Positions 38,111 to 48,860 of a stretch of DNA of 64,000 nt are shown piece after piece; the first letter of the stretch is position 1, and each line of letters starts with the position of its first letter. The stretch covers positions 89,320 through 153,319 of the forward strand of contig CAJNOI010000055.1 in NCBI GenBank assembly GCA_905250115.1, read 5' to 3'. Both the position numbers and the translations under genes were made by a program. The notes under the pieces are model-generated. The model worked only from the letters and a program-made list of their open reading frames with translations. It searched no databases and was not told the origin of the DNA. The stretch comes from Adineta steineri. Taxonomy: Eukaryota; Rotifera; Eurotatoria; Adinetida; Adinetidae.

Positions 38111-39478
38111 ATGGTGTTTCAATACATCGATATTGCGGCGACACCAGTTAGTCTCGTAGTTCATTCATTTCTTGGTTTAGTATGTCTGACGATTCTGTTC
38201 GGTTTCTATGGTACTCTATTGACTACATGTCGATTTCTTCGTTATGGTCGAAAACGATTTTTTAAGAAATTTGATCGACCTAAACCACCAGCGAAAGCAT
38301 TAGATCGACTTTCTGGAAAGCATGAAATGATTAAGTTAAAAGTATCTATTTGTTCTTCACTGAAATTTTTTCGTTTAAATCTAAATTATTTTAGTCATCT
38401 GGTGTAACACTTCATTATGTATCAAAAGGTGTACCAAATCAACATATGATTTTATTTCTTCATGGCTTTCCTGAATGTTGGTATTCATGGCGAAATCAAA
38501 TGAAATATTTTTCAAAAGATTATCGAGTTGTTGCTGTTGATCAACGTGGTTATGGTCTTAGTTCCAAACCAGCTTTTATTGTTGATTATAAAATGGAAAC
38601 ATTAGCTGGTGATATTGCTGATCTCATTGAACAACTTGGTTTGAATCATCAATTTTGTCTTTCAAGAAATTAATATAACTCTTTTTTTTTTAGGTTATGA
38701 ATCATGCATTTTAGTCGGTCATGACATAGGTGGTTTTGTTGCATGGACAACTGCAATGCTGTAAGTGTCATGAATAATATCTTCTTATTTTCCTTTTTCG
38801 TTTTAATTCAATAGTTATCCGCATTTGGTCGAAAAATTAATTGTCATGAATTGTCCACATCCACTTGCTTTTCGTCAAGAATTATCATTTAGCCAAATGC
38901 AACGATCATGGTTAAAATAATATTTTTCTTAATTATTAATTATTGATATTTTTAATTATAGGTTTATGTTCTTCGCTCAAACTATGATTGTTCCTGAGCT
39001 ATATTTTGAAGCTGATGATTTTGCATTTATTAAAAGTGCTTTTCGTAAGAAATCAACTGGATTAGTCAATCAAGATTATGTTACAGATGATGATATTGAA
39101 GTATTTAAATATACATTTTCTCAACCAGGTAAAATTTCAATGAAAAAGAATATATAAAATTATTATTTTGTTTTGTTGTATTTTAAATTAGAAACAACAA
39201 AATCAGCAATTAATTATTATCGTGCTTTTCTTCGTTATCAAAGTGATTATTCACGAGCTGAAGTTGTTGCACCAGTTTTAATGTTATGGGGTTCTCGAGA
39301 TCATGTATTCGATATGGACCTTGCTGATGCCAGTCAAAAATATTGTTCGGATGTTCGATTAAAAAAGATTCAAAATGGTTCACATTGGATTAATCAAGAT
39401 ATGCCTGATGTCGTTAATAAATATATGGAAATTTTTCTTAACGAACAACCAATTGTTGAAATTCCACCTGAATACTAA
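38111..39478 (+). CDS. EPHX3/EPHX4-like: Membrane-anchored epoxide hydrolase, alpha/beta-hydrolase fold
   Basis: Six exons (38111-38341, 38395-38638, 38694-38760, 38815-38910, 38962-39128, 39192-39478) join to 363 aa. An N-terminal TM (VVHSFLGLVCLTILFGFYGTL) anchors it, as in EPHX3/4. The hydrolase core shows the oxyanion motif HGFPECWYSW near residue 100, the nucleophile Asp in VGHDIGG near 168, the acid Asp in WGSRDHVFD near 305, and the catalytic His in GSHWINQD near 332. All members of the triad are present. It opens epoxides (lipid or xenobiotic) to diols, probably at the ER. The Kunitz gene follows 240 bp downstream on the same strand. Confidence 0.92.
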
Positions 39479-39716
39479 AATAAACATTTTACTTTTTTTC
39501 TTCTTTTTCTCATTCTTTTTAATTTATTTCATTATTCTAATAAAATTAGGTGTAGTAGAATTCTTTTTCAAACATATTGAAGATATTAACCTTGAAAATA
39601 TCGATGTACTATTTATAATATCAGGGGGTAGTAATCAATAGAAAGAATAGGATGTATTGTGGAGTATAGGAATGCAAATAAATATATTATCATTAGATGA
39701 TAACATCATTTCTAGT

Positions 39717-40146
39717 ATGTTGTTCCGAACTGCACTTATTATATTAGTATTATGTTGTGTCTTTGGTATGTATATTTAGAAGGTAATATCGTTTTTATAT
39801 TGATTTTTTTTGTTTAATTAGTGTTTAATGAATTAAATAAAAATAATGGCGATACTTCAATAAAAACAATAGGATCGAAACAACATAATATTGATAAAAA
39901 TAAAAAGAAATTAATAAAAGGAAAGCGTAAGTAGTTATTTTTAATTAATTTAATATTCTGTGATTGATTTTAATAGCATCATTTTGCAAATTATCTCGAG
40001 ATATGGGTCCATGTCGAGCAGCAAAGCATCGGTTTTATTATGATTCGACAATAAATGAATGTAAATGCTTTACTTATGGTGGATGTCGAGGAAATCAAAA
40101 TAATTTTCGATCATTACATAAATGTCAAAAAACATGTAAAGTGTGA
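39717..40146 (+). CDS. Secreted single-domain Kunitz/BPTI protease inhibitor
   Basis: Three exons (39717-39765, 39822-39926, 39977-40146) join to 107 aa. The signal peptide is MLFRTALIILVLCCVF. A Lys/Asn-rich spacer of about 35 residues follows, then one Kunitz domain with all six cysteines in order: CKLSRDMGPCRAA, YYDS, CKCFTYGGCRGNQNNF, CQKTC. The residue after the second Cys (P1 position in BPTI) is Arg, which favours trypsin-like proteases. The intron phases and short introns match the neighbours. The spacer may be a cleaved propeptide. Confidence 0.9.
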
Positions 40147-40286
40147 ATGAACTCTAGTCCCTTTTTTTCAATAAAAATAAATAATTAGACTATTTCTTGA
40201 GTCAAACATATTTCTATGTCAAATGAATATATATATATACATACAAAATATATTATCTAACTTATAATACAAAAAAAAAAGAATAA

Positions 40287-42010
40287 TTAATCTAATTGTT
40301 GATCTATGTGCGATGATGGATAATAATTCAAAAATGTCATTGCTGTTTCATCATCATCAAATTTCAATTTTTTACATTTATTTTCAAATGGTAATGTAAT
40401 TGAAGTTGCTTTTACTTTTAAATATTTTAAATCAAAATTGATGATATCTGGTCGAATATTAATTTCTTTCGATTTTTGTTCATATTCATCAAGTAATTCC
40501 TATATCGATAATAAAATTATTCTATAATTATTTATTTAAATATTTTACTTGAGAACGATAGATAATTAATTTATCTTTTTCTAACATTCGTATCATATTT
40601 AATGCTGCTAATGTTTCAATAACATCACAAGTTGAAATTGATGTTACTTTACTAATATCTATTAATAGATAAAACAAAAAATTGTTTTTATCAATTCTAT
40701 TTAGAAAGGAGGTGATCGAAAATCATGACTTTTAACACACGCTAGAAGCATCATAAAACGAAAGTCCTTCTCATCTGGAGCACGAATCTGACATCTGTTT
40801 ATCTACATCTGATCTTTTTTTCAGTGGTTTCCATGGGGAGCTAGTGCTGAGTAGTTTCATGGGATGTCAAACACAAAGTATTTTGAAGAAATATGACATA
40901 GCAGGTTTTGTAGAGATCTTATATTTTATAAGAAAAAGATGGGATTTAAACTATTTTACCGTATTTTACTATGTTTTTTATTTTGACGATAGTGTTGTCA
41001 TTTCTCATTCTTATACGAAAATGATCAGCGAAAAAAACTCTATAAAGATTGGGGGAAAAGAAAACTTTGTCTTTAAAACCCCATGGAACTACCCTACTGA
41101 GACCCAGGTACCTCCCTACGGCGAAAACGGAAAGAAAAGGATCAGACTTAGACGAATAGATATCCGATTCGTATTATGACATTTCTAGCGTGTGTTAAAA
41201 GTCATGATTTTTCGATCACCCTCTTTAATACAAACCATTTATTGCAATTTGTTCATCAGTTGTTTTTGTTAATAGATAATCAAATATTTTCGATTTCCAA
41301 TATTTTCTATAACATAATAATCCTTGTGTTGATAGAGGACGTTCAGGTGTACCCGTATGTATATTAGCCAAATGACTAAGTGCATAACCTAATTAATTTT
41401 TATTAGAAATAAATAGACATGAAATTTTCAACTTACTTATATGAATCATTAAACTTCCAAAACCACGATTACGATACGGTGGTAAAATAAGTAAACATGA
41501 TAAATTAAGTCTTTCTTGAAATTGTAATTTAGAAAAAAATCCAGCAAAATGATATTGATTATCATCATGAGAAACAGTCAATACATAAAATCGAAAACGA
41601 TGAACATTCTTTATTTCGACTTTACTTTCAATAAAAAGAGTAGCTATTAAACATAAATCTTCACAATAAGTTTGTGCTTTCCATCCAAGTACTTCAAAAA
41701 GATTTACATCATTTTGACTATAAATTAAACAACCAGGTGGACGAGTTTGCGAACATTTTGTCTAAAACGAAAAAGAAATATTCAATTTCAATATAAATTA
41801 AGTCTTTACTCGATGTCGCCTAGCAGATGTTCCATGAATGGTTGTTTTTAAACAACATTCACATACATAAAGTTTATCTACTTGAAGCCATTCTTTAGGA
41901 CATAATGTTGAACGACATACTGTTTCAAATTCATATCGACTTGTTTGTATCCATGGACGATTTTTATTTGTAGTAGATGTATTAGTTATCTTACTAGTAT
42001 CATTCGTCAT
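40287..42010 (-). CDS. MYST-family histone acetyltransferase, short form
   Basis: Minus-strand gene of about five exons, about 340 aa, starting MTNDTSK at 42010 and stopping at 40287. The MYST zinc finger (YVCECCLKTTIHGTSARRHRVKTKC) is followed by the acetyltransferase core: YCEDLCLIATLFIESK, FAGFFSKLQFQ, the catalytic Cys in NLSCLLILPPYRNRGFG with the acetyl-CoA RxxGxG loop, and the catalytic Glu in TPERPLSTQGLLCYR. A typical winged-helix-like C-terminus follows (DISKVTSISTCDVIETLAALNMI). There is no chromodomain or PHD finger, so it is smaller than Tip60, MOF or MOZ. It would acetylate histone tails. The intron at 40659-41235 holds a 522-bp MITE but splice sites are intact and the frame is kept. 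Confidence 0.85.
40705..41226. mobile_element. MITE inserted in a MYST intron
   Basis: A 522-bp element with long terminal inverted repeats. Left: GGTGATCGAAAATCATGACTTTTAACACACGCTAGAA (40711 on). The right end in reverse complement gives the same with one extra A. A looser match continues to CATAATACGAA. It lies wholly in a 577-bp intron, and subtracting the element leaves 55 bp, the normal intron size here. No transposase is inside. The outer ends and target duplication are unclear (TA or TTTA), so the superfamily is undetermined; Tc1/mariner-like is one option. Confidence 0.82.
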
Positions 42011-42167
42011 GATCTAGAATAAGAACTTATTTGATATACCGAAAATATGATGAGATAGATTTTATTTGTAATTATCCCGCATTGATCAAAATCAAAAAAA
42101 AAAGAACTTGTAATACTCAACAATATTTATTTACAAATACAATAACACAAAAACAAAAATTTTCATA

Positions 42168-42518
42168 TTATGATCCTTTAAATTTCTTTCTTATTGATGT
42201 TGAATTATTAGTCAATGTATTTAGTTTATTATCTTCTTCATCTTCTTTTTCTTCTAATTCAATCCATTTATGTTTTAAATTACTTTCACCAAAATGTTTC
42301 AATGATGCCAGACGTTCCAGTTCTTCATCATTAATAATACGTTTTAATTCAGCTAAATGTCGATGTGATGATATATGTAAAAGTGGACGAAGATGTTCGA
42401 TGATATATTTTGATTGTTGATCATAATCATTCTGTGCTCGTAAACAAGATAATGTTGATGAATAAGCAAGACATTCCATTGCACGTAATTGAGCACGTTT
42501 TTGACGACGAGATGACAT
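42168..42518 (-). CDS. ENT-domain protein (EMSY N-terminal-like)
   Basis: Single coding exon, 116 aa from the ATG at 42518. Residues about 10-75 match the EMSY N-terminal (ENT) helical domain: MECLAYSSTLSCLRAQNDY, then HISSHRHLAELKRIINDEELERLAS, close to the EMSY ALRAQGDL and STERHRAEVRRAVNDE segments. The remainder is acidic then basic and unstructured. In EMSY this domain dimerises and binds HP1-type chromoshadow domains. A nuclear chromatin role is therefore likely but inferred. It lies 157 bp upstream of the MYST acetyltransferase on the same strand. Confidence 0.75.
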   Translation of the reverse strand: MSSRRQKRAQLRAMECLAYSSTLSCLRAQNDYDQQSKYIIEHLRPLLHISSHRHLAELKRIINDEELERLASLKHFGESNLKHKWIELEEKEDEEDNKLNTLTNNSTSIRKKFKGS

Positions 42519-42686
42519 TGACAAATTGGTTTTTTTATTTATCTAAAATCATTACGTAGAAAAACATTCATTCGATTTTTTATTATTTAACTATTAGAAA
42601 AAAAAACAAGACAAAATACAAATAGAAATATCTGCTGAAAACTAGAATATGTTCATTATGTCTGTAAAACAGCAGATCAGTTAAGA

Positions 42687-42873
42687 TTAATTATTATTTG
42701 ATGAACGTTGAGCTTGGCAAACACCAGCTAGAATAACCAAAATCCATGTGACAGCAGCAAGAATGAAGTAAAGCTAGAAAGATTAGTAAATAAATCAATA
42801 AAAGTAAATTTAAACATACAAAATTGACCCAACAACGAGCTTGCCGTCGAGAAAGATTAGTAAAATCCAACAT
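42687..42873 (-). CDS. 46-residue single-pass membrane peptide
   Basis: Two exons (42873-42820 and 42773-42687, GTATGT donor, TTTCTAG acceptor) join in frame to 46 aa. Its pattern is MLDFTNLSRRQARCWVNF, then one TM helix (YFILAAVTWILVILAG), then a short polar tail VCQAQRSSNNN. The basic Arg-rich segment before the helix suggests cytosolic N-terminus. I do not recognise a named family. The intron inside so small a frame, and the good TM, argue that it is real. Confidence 0.5.
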
Positions 42874-43275
42874 TTTTATCTTAAAATAGACGAAAATTTA
42901 AATTTGATTAGTTCTCTTGACAACTATAACACAATATCCGATTTTACATCATTCAAATGAACCAATAGACAATTCAATGGTTCAAACGTATAAAGAAAAT
43001 GTTTCTTAGCAACATTAGATGTCATTAATTTGAATTAATTAAAAATTTTCTACAATTTTTTAAGAAAAACTTGTTTTGATAATAATTATAAAAAAATTTC
43101 GTACAGTAACTTTTAATCGATTGGTTTACGTTCTTTCTCGAAGAGAAATGATTCATCCTTTTTCTGATTGGATCATTTTTATAGCGATCAAATGAGTCAT
43201 AAAATCGGATGAAATTCACATATATATAAATACCTCGTTAACCGAAGATTGAACCTTTCATTTCCATCATTCAAC
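42874..43275. promoter_or_regulatory. Head-to-head spacer before the LEM gene
   Basis: About 400 bp between divergent genes. TATATATAAAT at 43221-43231 lies 45 bp before the LEM start codon and may be its TATA box. Confidence 0.4.
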
Positions 43276-44161
43276 ATGTCGCTTAAACTTGAGTTACAAC
43301 ATAAATTGAAAGAAATCGGTTATGAACTTGGTCCATTTGCATCAAAAGATACATTATCTGTTGTATTATGTCTTCATTCACTAGTAAGAAAAAAATCCGA
43401 TTTTATTTTATTCAATCATATTTTTCTTAGGTTATGGAAGAGAAAAATATCAATGTTGCGAAATTAAATGATCTTGATATTCGGAAACAATTAACACAAC
43501 ATGGTTTACTTGTTGGACCTGTTACGAGTAAGAATTTTTAATAAATTTCATATCAATATTTATTAGTTTTCTTTAGATCAAACTCGAGCAATTTATCAAC
43601 GTAAATTACTTGAAATATTAACTAATCGAACAACAGAAGGTAAATGAAAATTTAGTTTTTTTTGCTATTTAAAAACTATTGTTTTTCTGTGTTATAGGAC
43701 AAGAAGATGAATTTGATACGGATGAACCAATTCTTCCTACTGAGTATAATAAACAAGAAAAGAATTCTCTCTATCCAAATTTATCCAGTATAAAAACAAA
43801 TTCATATTCAAAAAAAGTTGAACCATCAGTTATACGACATGATTATAAAGCTACGAAAGATACATCAACACGAAATATCTATAGGTAAAGATTTATTTAT
43901 TCAAAAAAATTATGATTTAAATGTTTTATTTAATAGAGATACAAATGAAATTCGATCACGTATATCAACAAAAATAAATGATGTTGAAAAGAATATTGAT
44001 AATAATGTAAAAATTGCGAAAAAAAGTAAGTATTAGGGACAGAAATATAAAATAATGAAACTTTGTTTTTTTATTTAGATAATAATACAATTCTTTATGC
44101 TGGTATAACATTATTTGTTGCATTAATCGTTTTTATTGGTTATTCATGGTTTGAAAAATGA
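43276..44161 (+). CDS. LEM-domain inner nuclear membrane protein
   Basis: Six exons (43276-43383, 43431-43527, 43577-43639, 43698-43884, 43937-44025, 44079-44161) join to 208 aa. Residues about 45-85 are a LEM domain: VAKLNDLDIRKQLTQHGLLVGPVTNQTRAIYQRKLLEIL, matching the LR..L..HG...GPI..TTR..Y.KKL pattern (quoted here as landmarks only). A Ser/Lys-rich linker follows and a C-terminal TM anchor (TILYAGITLFVALIVFIGYSW), the layout of emerin and small LAP2 forms. It would tether chromatin through BAF at the nuclear envelope. The N-terminal 36 residues may form a LEM-like helix pair. Confidence 0.85.
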
Positions 44162-44834
44162 TCTAAAGTGTTGTTTTTGTTTTGTTTATATATTATATCT
44201 AGTGATTGTATTAGAGTGTTTACTACTGTTTTTATTTTATAATTGTTGAATCAAGAAAATAAATTATTAGATAATAACGTTTATATTTTATCATTCAGCG
44301 ATTGTATTAAATTTCAATCGTTAAAAGAACAACGTGTTAGGCAAGGCTTTTGTGATTCGTATAAGAAAAACACAATATTATTTTGTTCAGTAAATATTTA
44401 TGTTAATAGTTCAGTTCATGTATATGGATTTGTTTTTCTTTAATATTCTCTAAGATATTATATTTCACTTTTTCTTCTATTCTTGTCAATAGTACTACAA
44501 ATATAAACGGCTGCATGTGATGACTACTCATTTGTGTGGCACCATATTGTTGTAAAAAGAAGAAAAAAGAAGTAAGACAAATATAGATTTAAGAAATGAA
44601 GTAGAAAATGAGGATAAAAACAAAGTACGAGCTAGAACATAAGAGGAACGTACTTTTTTCAAGGTAGAAAAGAAATCCTTTTAAAGGGTACGATAAGTGA
44701 CATTATCAAGTATAAAAATACTTATTCATCAATAACATATTAAACCAGATACAAATTACAACAGATATACAACGGAAGTGAGAAGCTCTATCAAAACAAA
44801 AGAACAACCGTATTTTTTTTCTGCAGGAAATAAC
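44162..44834. other. Intergenic, no gene seen
   Basis: About 670 bp. A plus-strand frame at 44243-44443 lacks features of a real protein. Confidence 0.45.
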
Positions 44835-45617
44835 ATGGTAGATTTATCTAATTTTCCATATCCAGCTTATGAACCAAACAAAATAGTGGCTGGTATTCTT
44901 GCTGCTATTATTGGCATTTCATTATTTCTATGGATTATACAATCAATCCAATCACATTTTAGACCACGTCGAGTTATTATTCTTTTGCTCATTTCTCATT
45001 TAACTCTTTTTATTGAACTTATACTTCGTGCTACTCTTTCGCTTGATACTCGTAATACAAGAGCTGCTTTTACAGTAACAACAATTCTTCTTGCCGTTGG
45101 TCAACGTATGATTATTTTAGCTAATTATGATTTTCTTACTCAAACTGGTACTTTGGGCTCTCGTGTTTCTCGAACTATCACCATAGGATCAGGTTTAGCT
45201 ATTGTTAGTTCAGCAATTCTCATAGCTACCGCTGGAATATTGTCATATAATACCGATACAATTGATACAAGTTTTCAATTACGACAAGCATCAGCTGCAA
45301 TTGTTCTTATTATGACCATTATCTTCTATCCTATTTGGTTTCTAATTAAAACAGTGAAACATATGACGAAACAAGCTATTTTTGTTCTATTTATCTCTAG
45401 TATTACTAGTTTAATTGTTACTATTTATCTGATGATCATATCATGTCCATATTATTATGTTAGCACAAATCAGCAAGAATTTTGGTTCTATATATTTCAC
45501 TTCACACCTATGGCTATTGCATTAATTATATGGACAATCTTACATCCGAAGCGAACTTTGATATTAACTACTCAACAACAAAAAGATATTAAACCTGTTA
45601 TTAACGATAATCTATAA
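44835..45617 (+). CDS. Seven-TM membrane protein, RTA1-like
   Basis: Intronless, 260 aa. It has seven hydrophobic helices, beginning MVDLSNFPYPAYEPNKIVAGILAA with the short extracellular N-terminus, Tyr-Pro-rich, seen in fungal RTA1/RSB1 lipid-translocating proteins. An HLTLFIELILRA segment in helix 2-3 resembles the E-x-x-GY-x-x-R signature, with GY lost; GQRMIILANYDFL resembles the RTA1 segment with conserved R. The C-terminal tail is cytosolic and polar. RTA1 family members move or sense lipids and give resistance to toxic amphiphiles. Family assignment is tentative. If correct, fungal-type ancestry is possible since RTA1 proteins are mainly fungal and the gene has no intron. Confidence 0.5.
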   Translation: MVDLSNFPYPAYEPNKIVAGILAAIIGISLFLWIIQSIQSHFRPRRVIILLLISHLTLFIELILRATLSLDTRNTRAAFTVTTILLAVGQRMIILANYDFLTQTGTLGSRVSRTITIGSGLAIVSSAILIATAGILSYNTDTIDTSFQLRQASAAIVLIMTIIFYPIWFLIKTVKHMTKQAIFVLFISSITSLIVTIYLMIISCPYYYVSTNQQEFWFYIFHFTPMAIALIIWTILHPKRTLILTTQQQKDIKPVINDNL

Positions 45618-46618
45618 ACAGCAATTATATTTGTATTCTATTTGAAATGTTAAAACATATTTTAATTCAAAAATAAACTCAACAAAATATCTTTCATAGT
45701 TCTATAAAACTATAGAGAATATTGTGTAATCTTGGAGGTGGTGTAGATTTGAGTGTTATTATATCTGTGTTTCTGAATTTAGTCACATCATCATTTTAGT
45801 GTATTTATTAAATTATCAAACGAAGTAAAAATTTGATTTGTTTAATAAAGAAGTAATTTGACATTTTAGAAAACAAATTATTTTAATTCACAAATTTATT
45901 TTTCTAATAATTAAACGACAATTTAGAATTTTTTATCATGAAACATTGATTCGTGATACTAATATGAATTTATTTTATATTTTGCGACAAAAAATTCTAT
46001 TTACAATTAAATAAATCATTATTTAGTTTTCGAGATATTTTCCAAAATCTTTTGACATGGAATATTTTATTATAATTAGATTACTAAAATCAATTTTTAT
46101 ATTTCTAATAATCTTCCCAATATGTATTTTAATAATTATTCATAATAGAATATAATATACCGAATTACTTTCAATCAATCTTAAATAATAAATATTCTTC
46201 ATCATATTTTTTTAATAAAGTTTGGAGAGAAATTCAGTCATAAAGTTTGGTGTGAGTGCCAGGTGAATACAGTATCCATATCCACACTCACACTCATCCA
46301 TAACCACGTCCTGACGAAGTATCTTATGAAGATACAAAATGTCATTAGTTTTGCTAAATAAATTGTTAATATCGAAGCTAATAAAATAAGAGTATTGCTC
46401 AATGTCAAAAAAGGACTGACACTTAATTCTTATTTGAGTTTATGATACGATAACTGTTTTTATTTAAATCTGAAATCTGTTTCAGTCTCTGGCAACTCTT
46501 TAATGTAAGTTAACTGTAAAACACAATGGTCACACCAAAAAAGTCTGAAACTTGATAATACATAAAAACATAAATTTTTAACTTCGAATAGTGATCGTTT
46601 TATAGAATGTTTGCGTGT
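45618..46618. other. Intergenic, AT-rich, with one GT-rich hairpin
   Basis: About 1 kb without a gene, apart from the hairpin at 46249-46301. Confidence 0.5.
46249..46301. repeat. GT-rich hairpin repeat, copy B
   Basis: The left arm GGTGTGAGTGCCAGGTGAATAC is paired with a right arm that in reverse complement reads GAGTGTGAGTGTGGATATGG. The two arms almost abut. It is imperfect but shows the same arm motif as the other copies. Confidence 0.6.
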
Positions 46619-48730
46619 TTAATTTTCATTGCCGTCTACCCAAACTCCTGTCTTCGTTGTTCCATTAGCGAATGTGAATACACCGGCGCCATGTTCTTTA
46701 TTGTCTTTCCATCTACCAACATGTTTGTTGCCGTTAGACCAGAAATAGCTACCGTGACCGTGTCGATTCCCGTTTTTGTATTCACCTTCATATCGTTCAC
46801 CACTTTTCCATGTAAAAATACCTTGACCTTCATAAGTATTGTTCGCCCAGTTTCCTTTATATCTATGACCATCATTCGTGTACTTAATTCCTTGCCCACA
46901 GATGTTGTTATCTTTCCATGCACCGACATACTTATCACCATTCGTCCAATAGTGAATGCCATGTCCTGTTCGAACGTCGTTCTGCCACTGTCCTTCGTAT
47001 CTATCACCGTTTTGAAATATGAGGACACCTTGTCCGTGTCTTTTATCATTCTCCCAGTAGCCATCGTACGTATTTCCGTCTGCATAATGCTTCACACCGT
47101 GACCATGCCTACATCCATCTTTCCACTCTCCATCATACCTAGAAATGGAGAAAATCAAGATTTCAACAATCAAGACTTTTTTGTCATCAGAAAACTATCA
47201 CTCAGTAAATACATATTCCAGGGAAATAATCTTAGATTCCAGAAAAACATTTCTGTGAAAGAAGTACAAGCAAACTTAAAATTTAGGCACATCACTTATA
47301 ATCGCCTTTAATCACTAATATTAGATTTAATGATTTGCATGCAATATCGAATTTTTTCTAACTTTTCGACACTGAAGGTTTGACGATATCGTTTCCGTGA
47401 AATACATCAAAGATCAAGAAAGTGAGTTTTGTACAAAACCGTCTCTTAATTAGTCCCTGAAGGTGGCATTTGCTTTACAAACATAAATCTGAAAGCGATC
47501 AGCTGATTTTGCCTATATCACGCCTAAGAACCAGTCACTTGTCCGCGTTAATTCATAATTACTTTGTGCCAAGCATTGTGTTTCACAATCTTCAGTTGTT
47601 CTTGGCTTCTCGTGATAGGAAGCGATTTCGAAAAGCAGAAAGGATAGAAACATTTTTCGCTTTCTAACGTATATAATCAAGAGATATTTTAATCAGTGAA
47701 GCATGATGGTAAGAAGTGGCTAGCGTACCTTTAGAATCTTTATAGTCGGCATGGATTTATCGATCTCAAATTCTTATCTTCCTCCAGAGTCTCTCAATGA
47801 GGGTTGTCGCATGATGAGGACTTTTTGAGAAAGAGCTTGGAATTTCTGTCATCTACCATATGTGAGAGGCGTGCTGCAAAACGAGATTCTCTATTCAAGA
47901 TCTCAGACATCTTTAATCGTATACTATTGTAATTTTTATGGAAGAGCATTTCGATTGAAGTTCTTTGATGCACGATGTATAACTTATCCGAAGTTTTTAT
48001 CTGCCACCAAACCGCAGGACTGACAGACAAACGTAAGGAAAAGGTTATACAGAACTCTCCGACAATTTTTTTATTTCCATGCTAACGTTTGATCTTACCT
48101 ACTACCGTTTGACCAACTGTATACGCCATGTCCCATTCGAATATCTTTTTCCCAATGTCCTTGATATCGATCGCCACTTTTCCACGTCAAAATACCCTGC
48201 CCATTTCTTTCATTATCCTTCCAGTTTCCTTCATATACAGCACCATCTGCATAATACATTACGCCAGAACCGTTTCTTGTACCATCTTTCCACTCTCCGT
48301 CATAAGTATTGCCATTGGCGGAGACACATTTTCCATGATTATGTCGCAAACCATTTCGAAATCCACCTTCATACTGACCGCCGCTTGCCCATATAAGTGT
48401 GCCATTTCCTTCTTGGTTGTTATTTATCCAGTCACCTACATATTTATCGCCATTACTGAAAAAGTAAGTACCACGGCCATGTTTCGCCCCTTTCTTGAAT
48501 GCTCCTTCATATCGTGAACCATGTGACCACCAATAAACACCCTGGCCGTCTTCGAGGCCTTGATTATTTAATTGTCCTGTATATTTGTCACCTCCCGTAA
48601 AGTTGATTGTTTTGTTTTGACGTACCGAACTCGAGTTTGTTGTTACAACAGAAGAGCTCAAAGCTAAACTTTCCGCGTTTGTGACGTTTGTATTAGAGGA
48701 AACACCTTCACGGAAAAGAAAATATATCAT
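46619..48730 (-). CDS. MORN-repeat protein
   Basis: Two exons (48730-48099 and 47138-46619) join in frame to 383 aa. After an N-terminal Ser/Thr/Asn-rich stretch of about 55 residues come fourteen consecutive 23-residue MORN repeats and a partial fifteenth (pattern YxGxWxxxxRxGxGxxxxxxGD), seven before and seven after the intron. MORN arrays bind phospholipid head groups or act as protein scaffolds, as in junctophilin and PIP5K, and often serve membrane-cytoskeleton linkage. No catalytic domain is attached. The intron is 960 bp, far above the local norm. The start at 48730 may not be the true first exon, as the leader IYFLFREG is odd. Confidence 0.85.
47139..48098 (-). other. 960-bp MORN intron, unexplained content
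   Basis: GTAAGA donor and TTTCTAG acceptor. The content has higher GC than neighbouring introns. I see no transposon ends or coding sequence. A strand-reversed frame at 47470-47667 has no features. Confidence 0.5.
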
Positions 48731-48860
48731 TGTATGATCATGGGAAAAGGAAAATTATATCGGTTAGCACATGCGAACATTTTATTCAACACCAACTACG
48801 TTGCTGGGGTATGGGCTCAAAAAAACATAAACCTGCACCCATATATACTCACACCTATAC

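Noticed and set aside
40659-41235. The MYST gene being inactivated by the transposon
   Set aside because: The element is wholly intronic; donor, acceptor and reading frame are intact and conserved residues flank the join.
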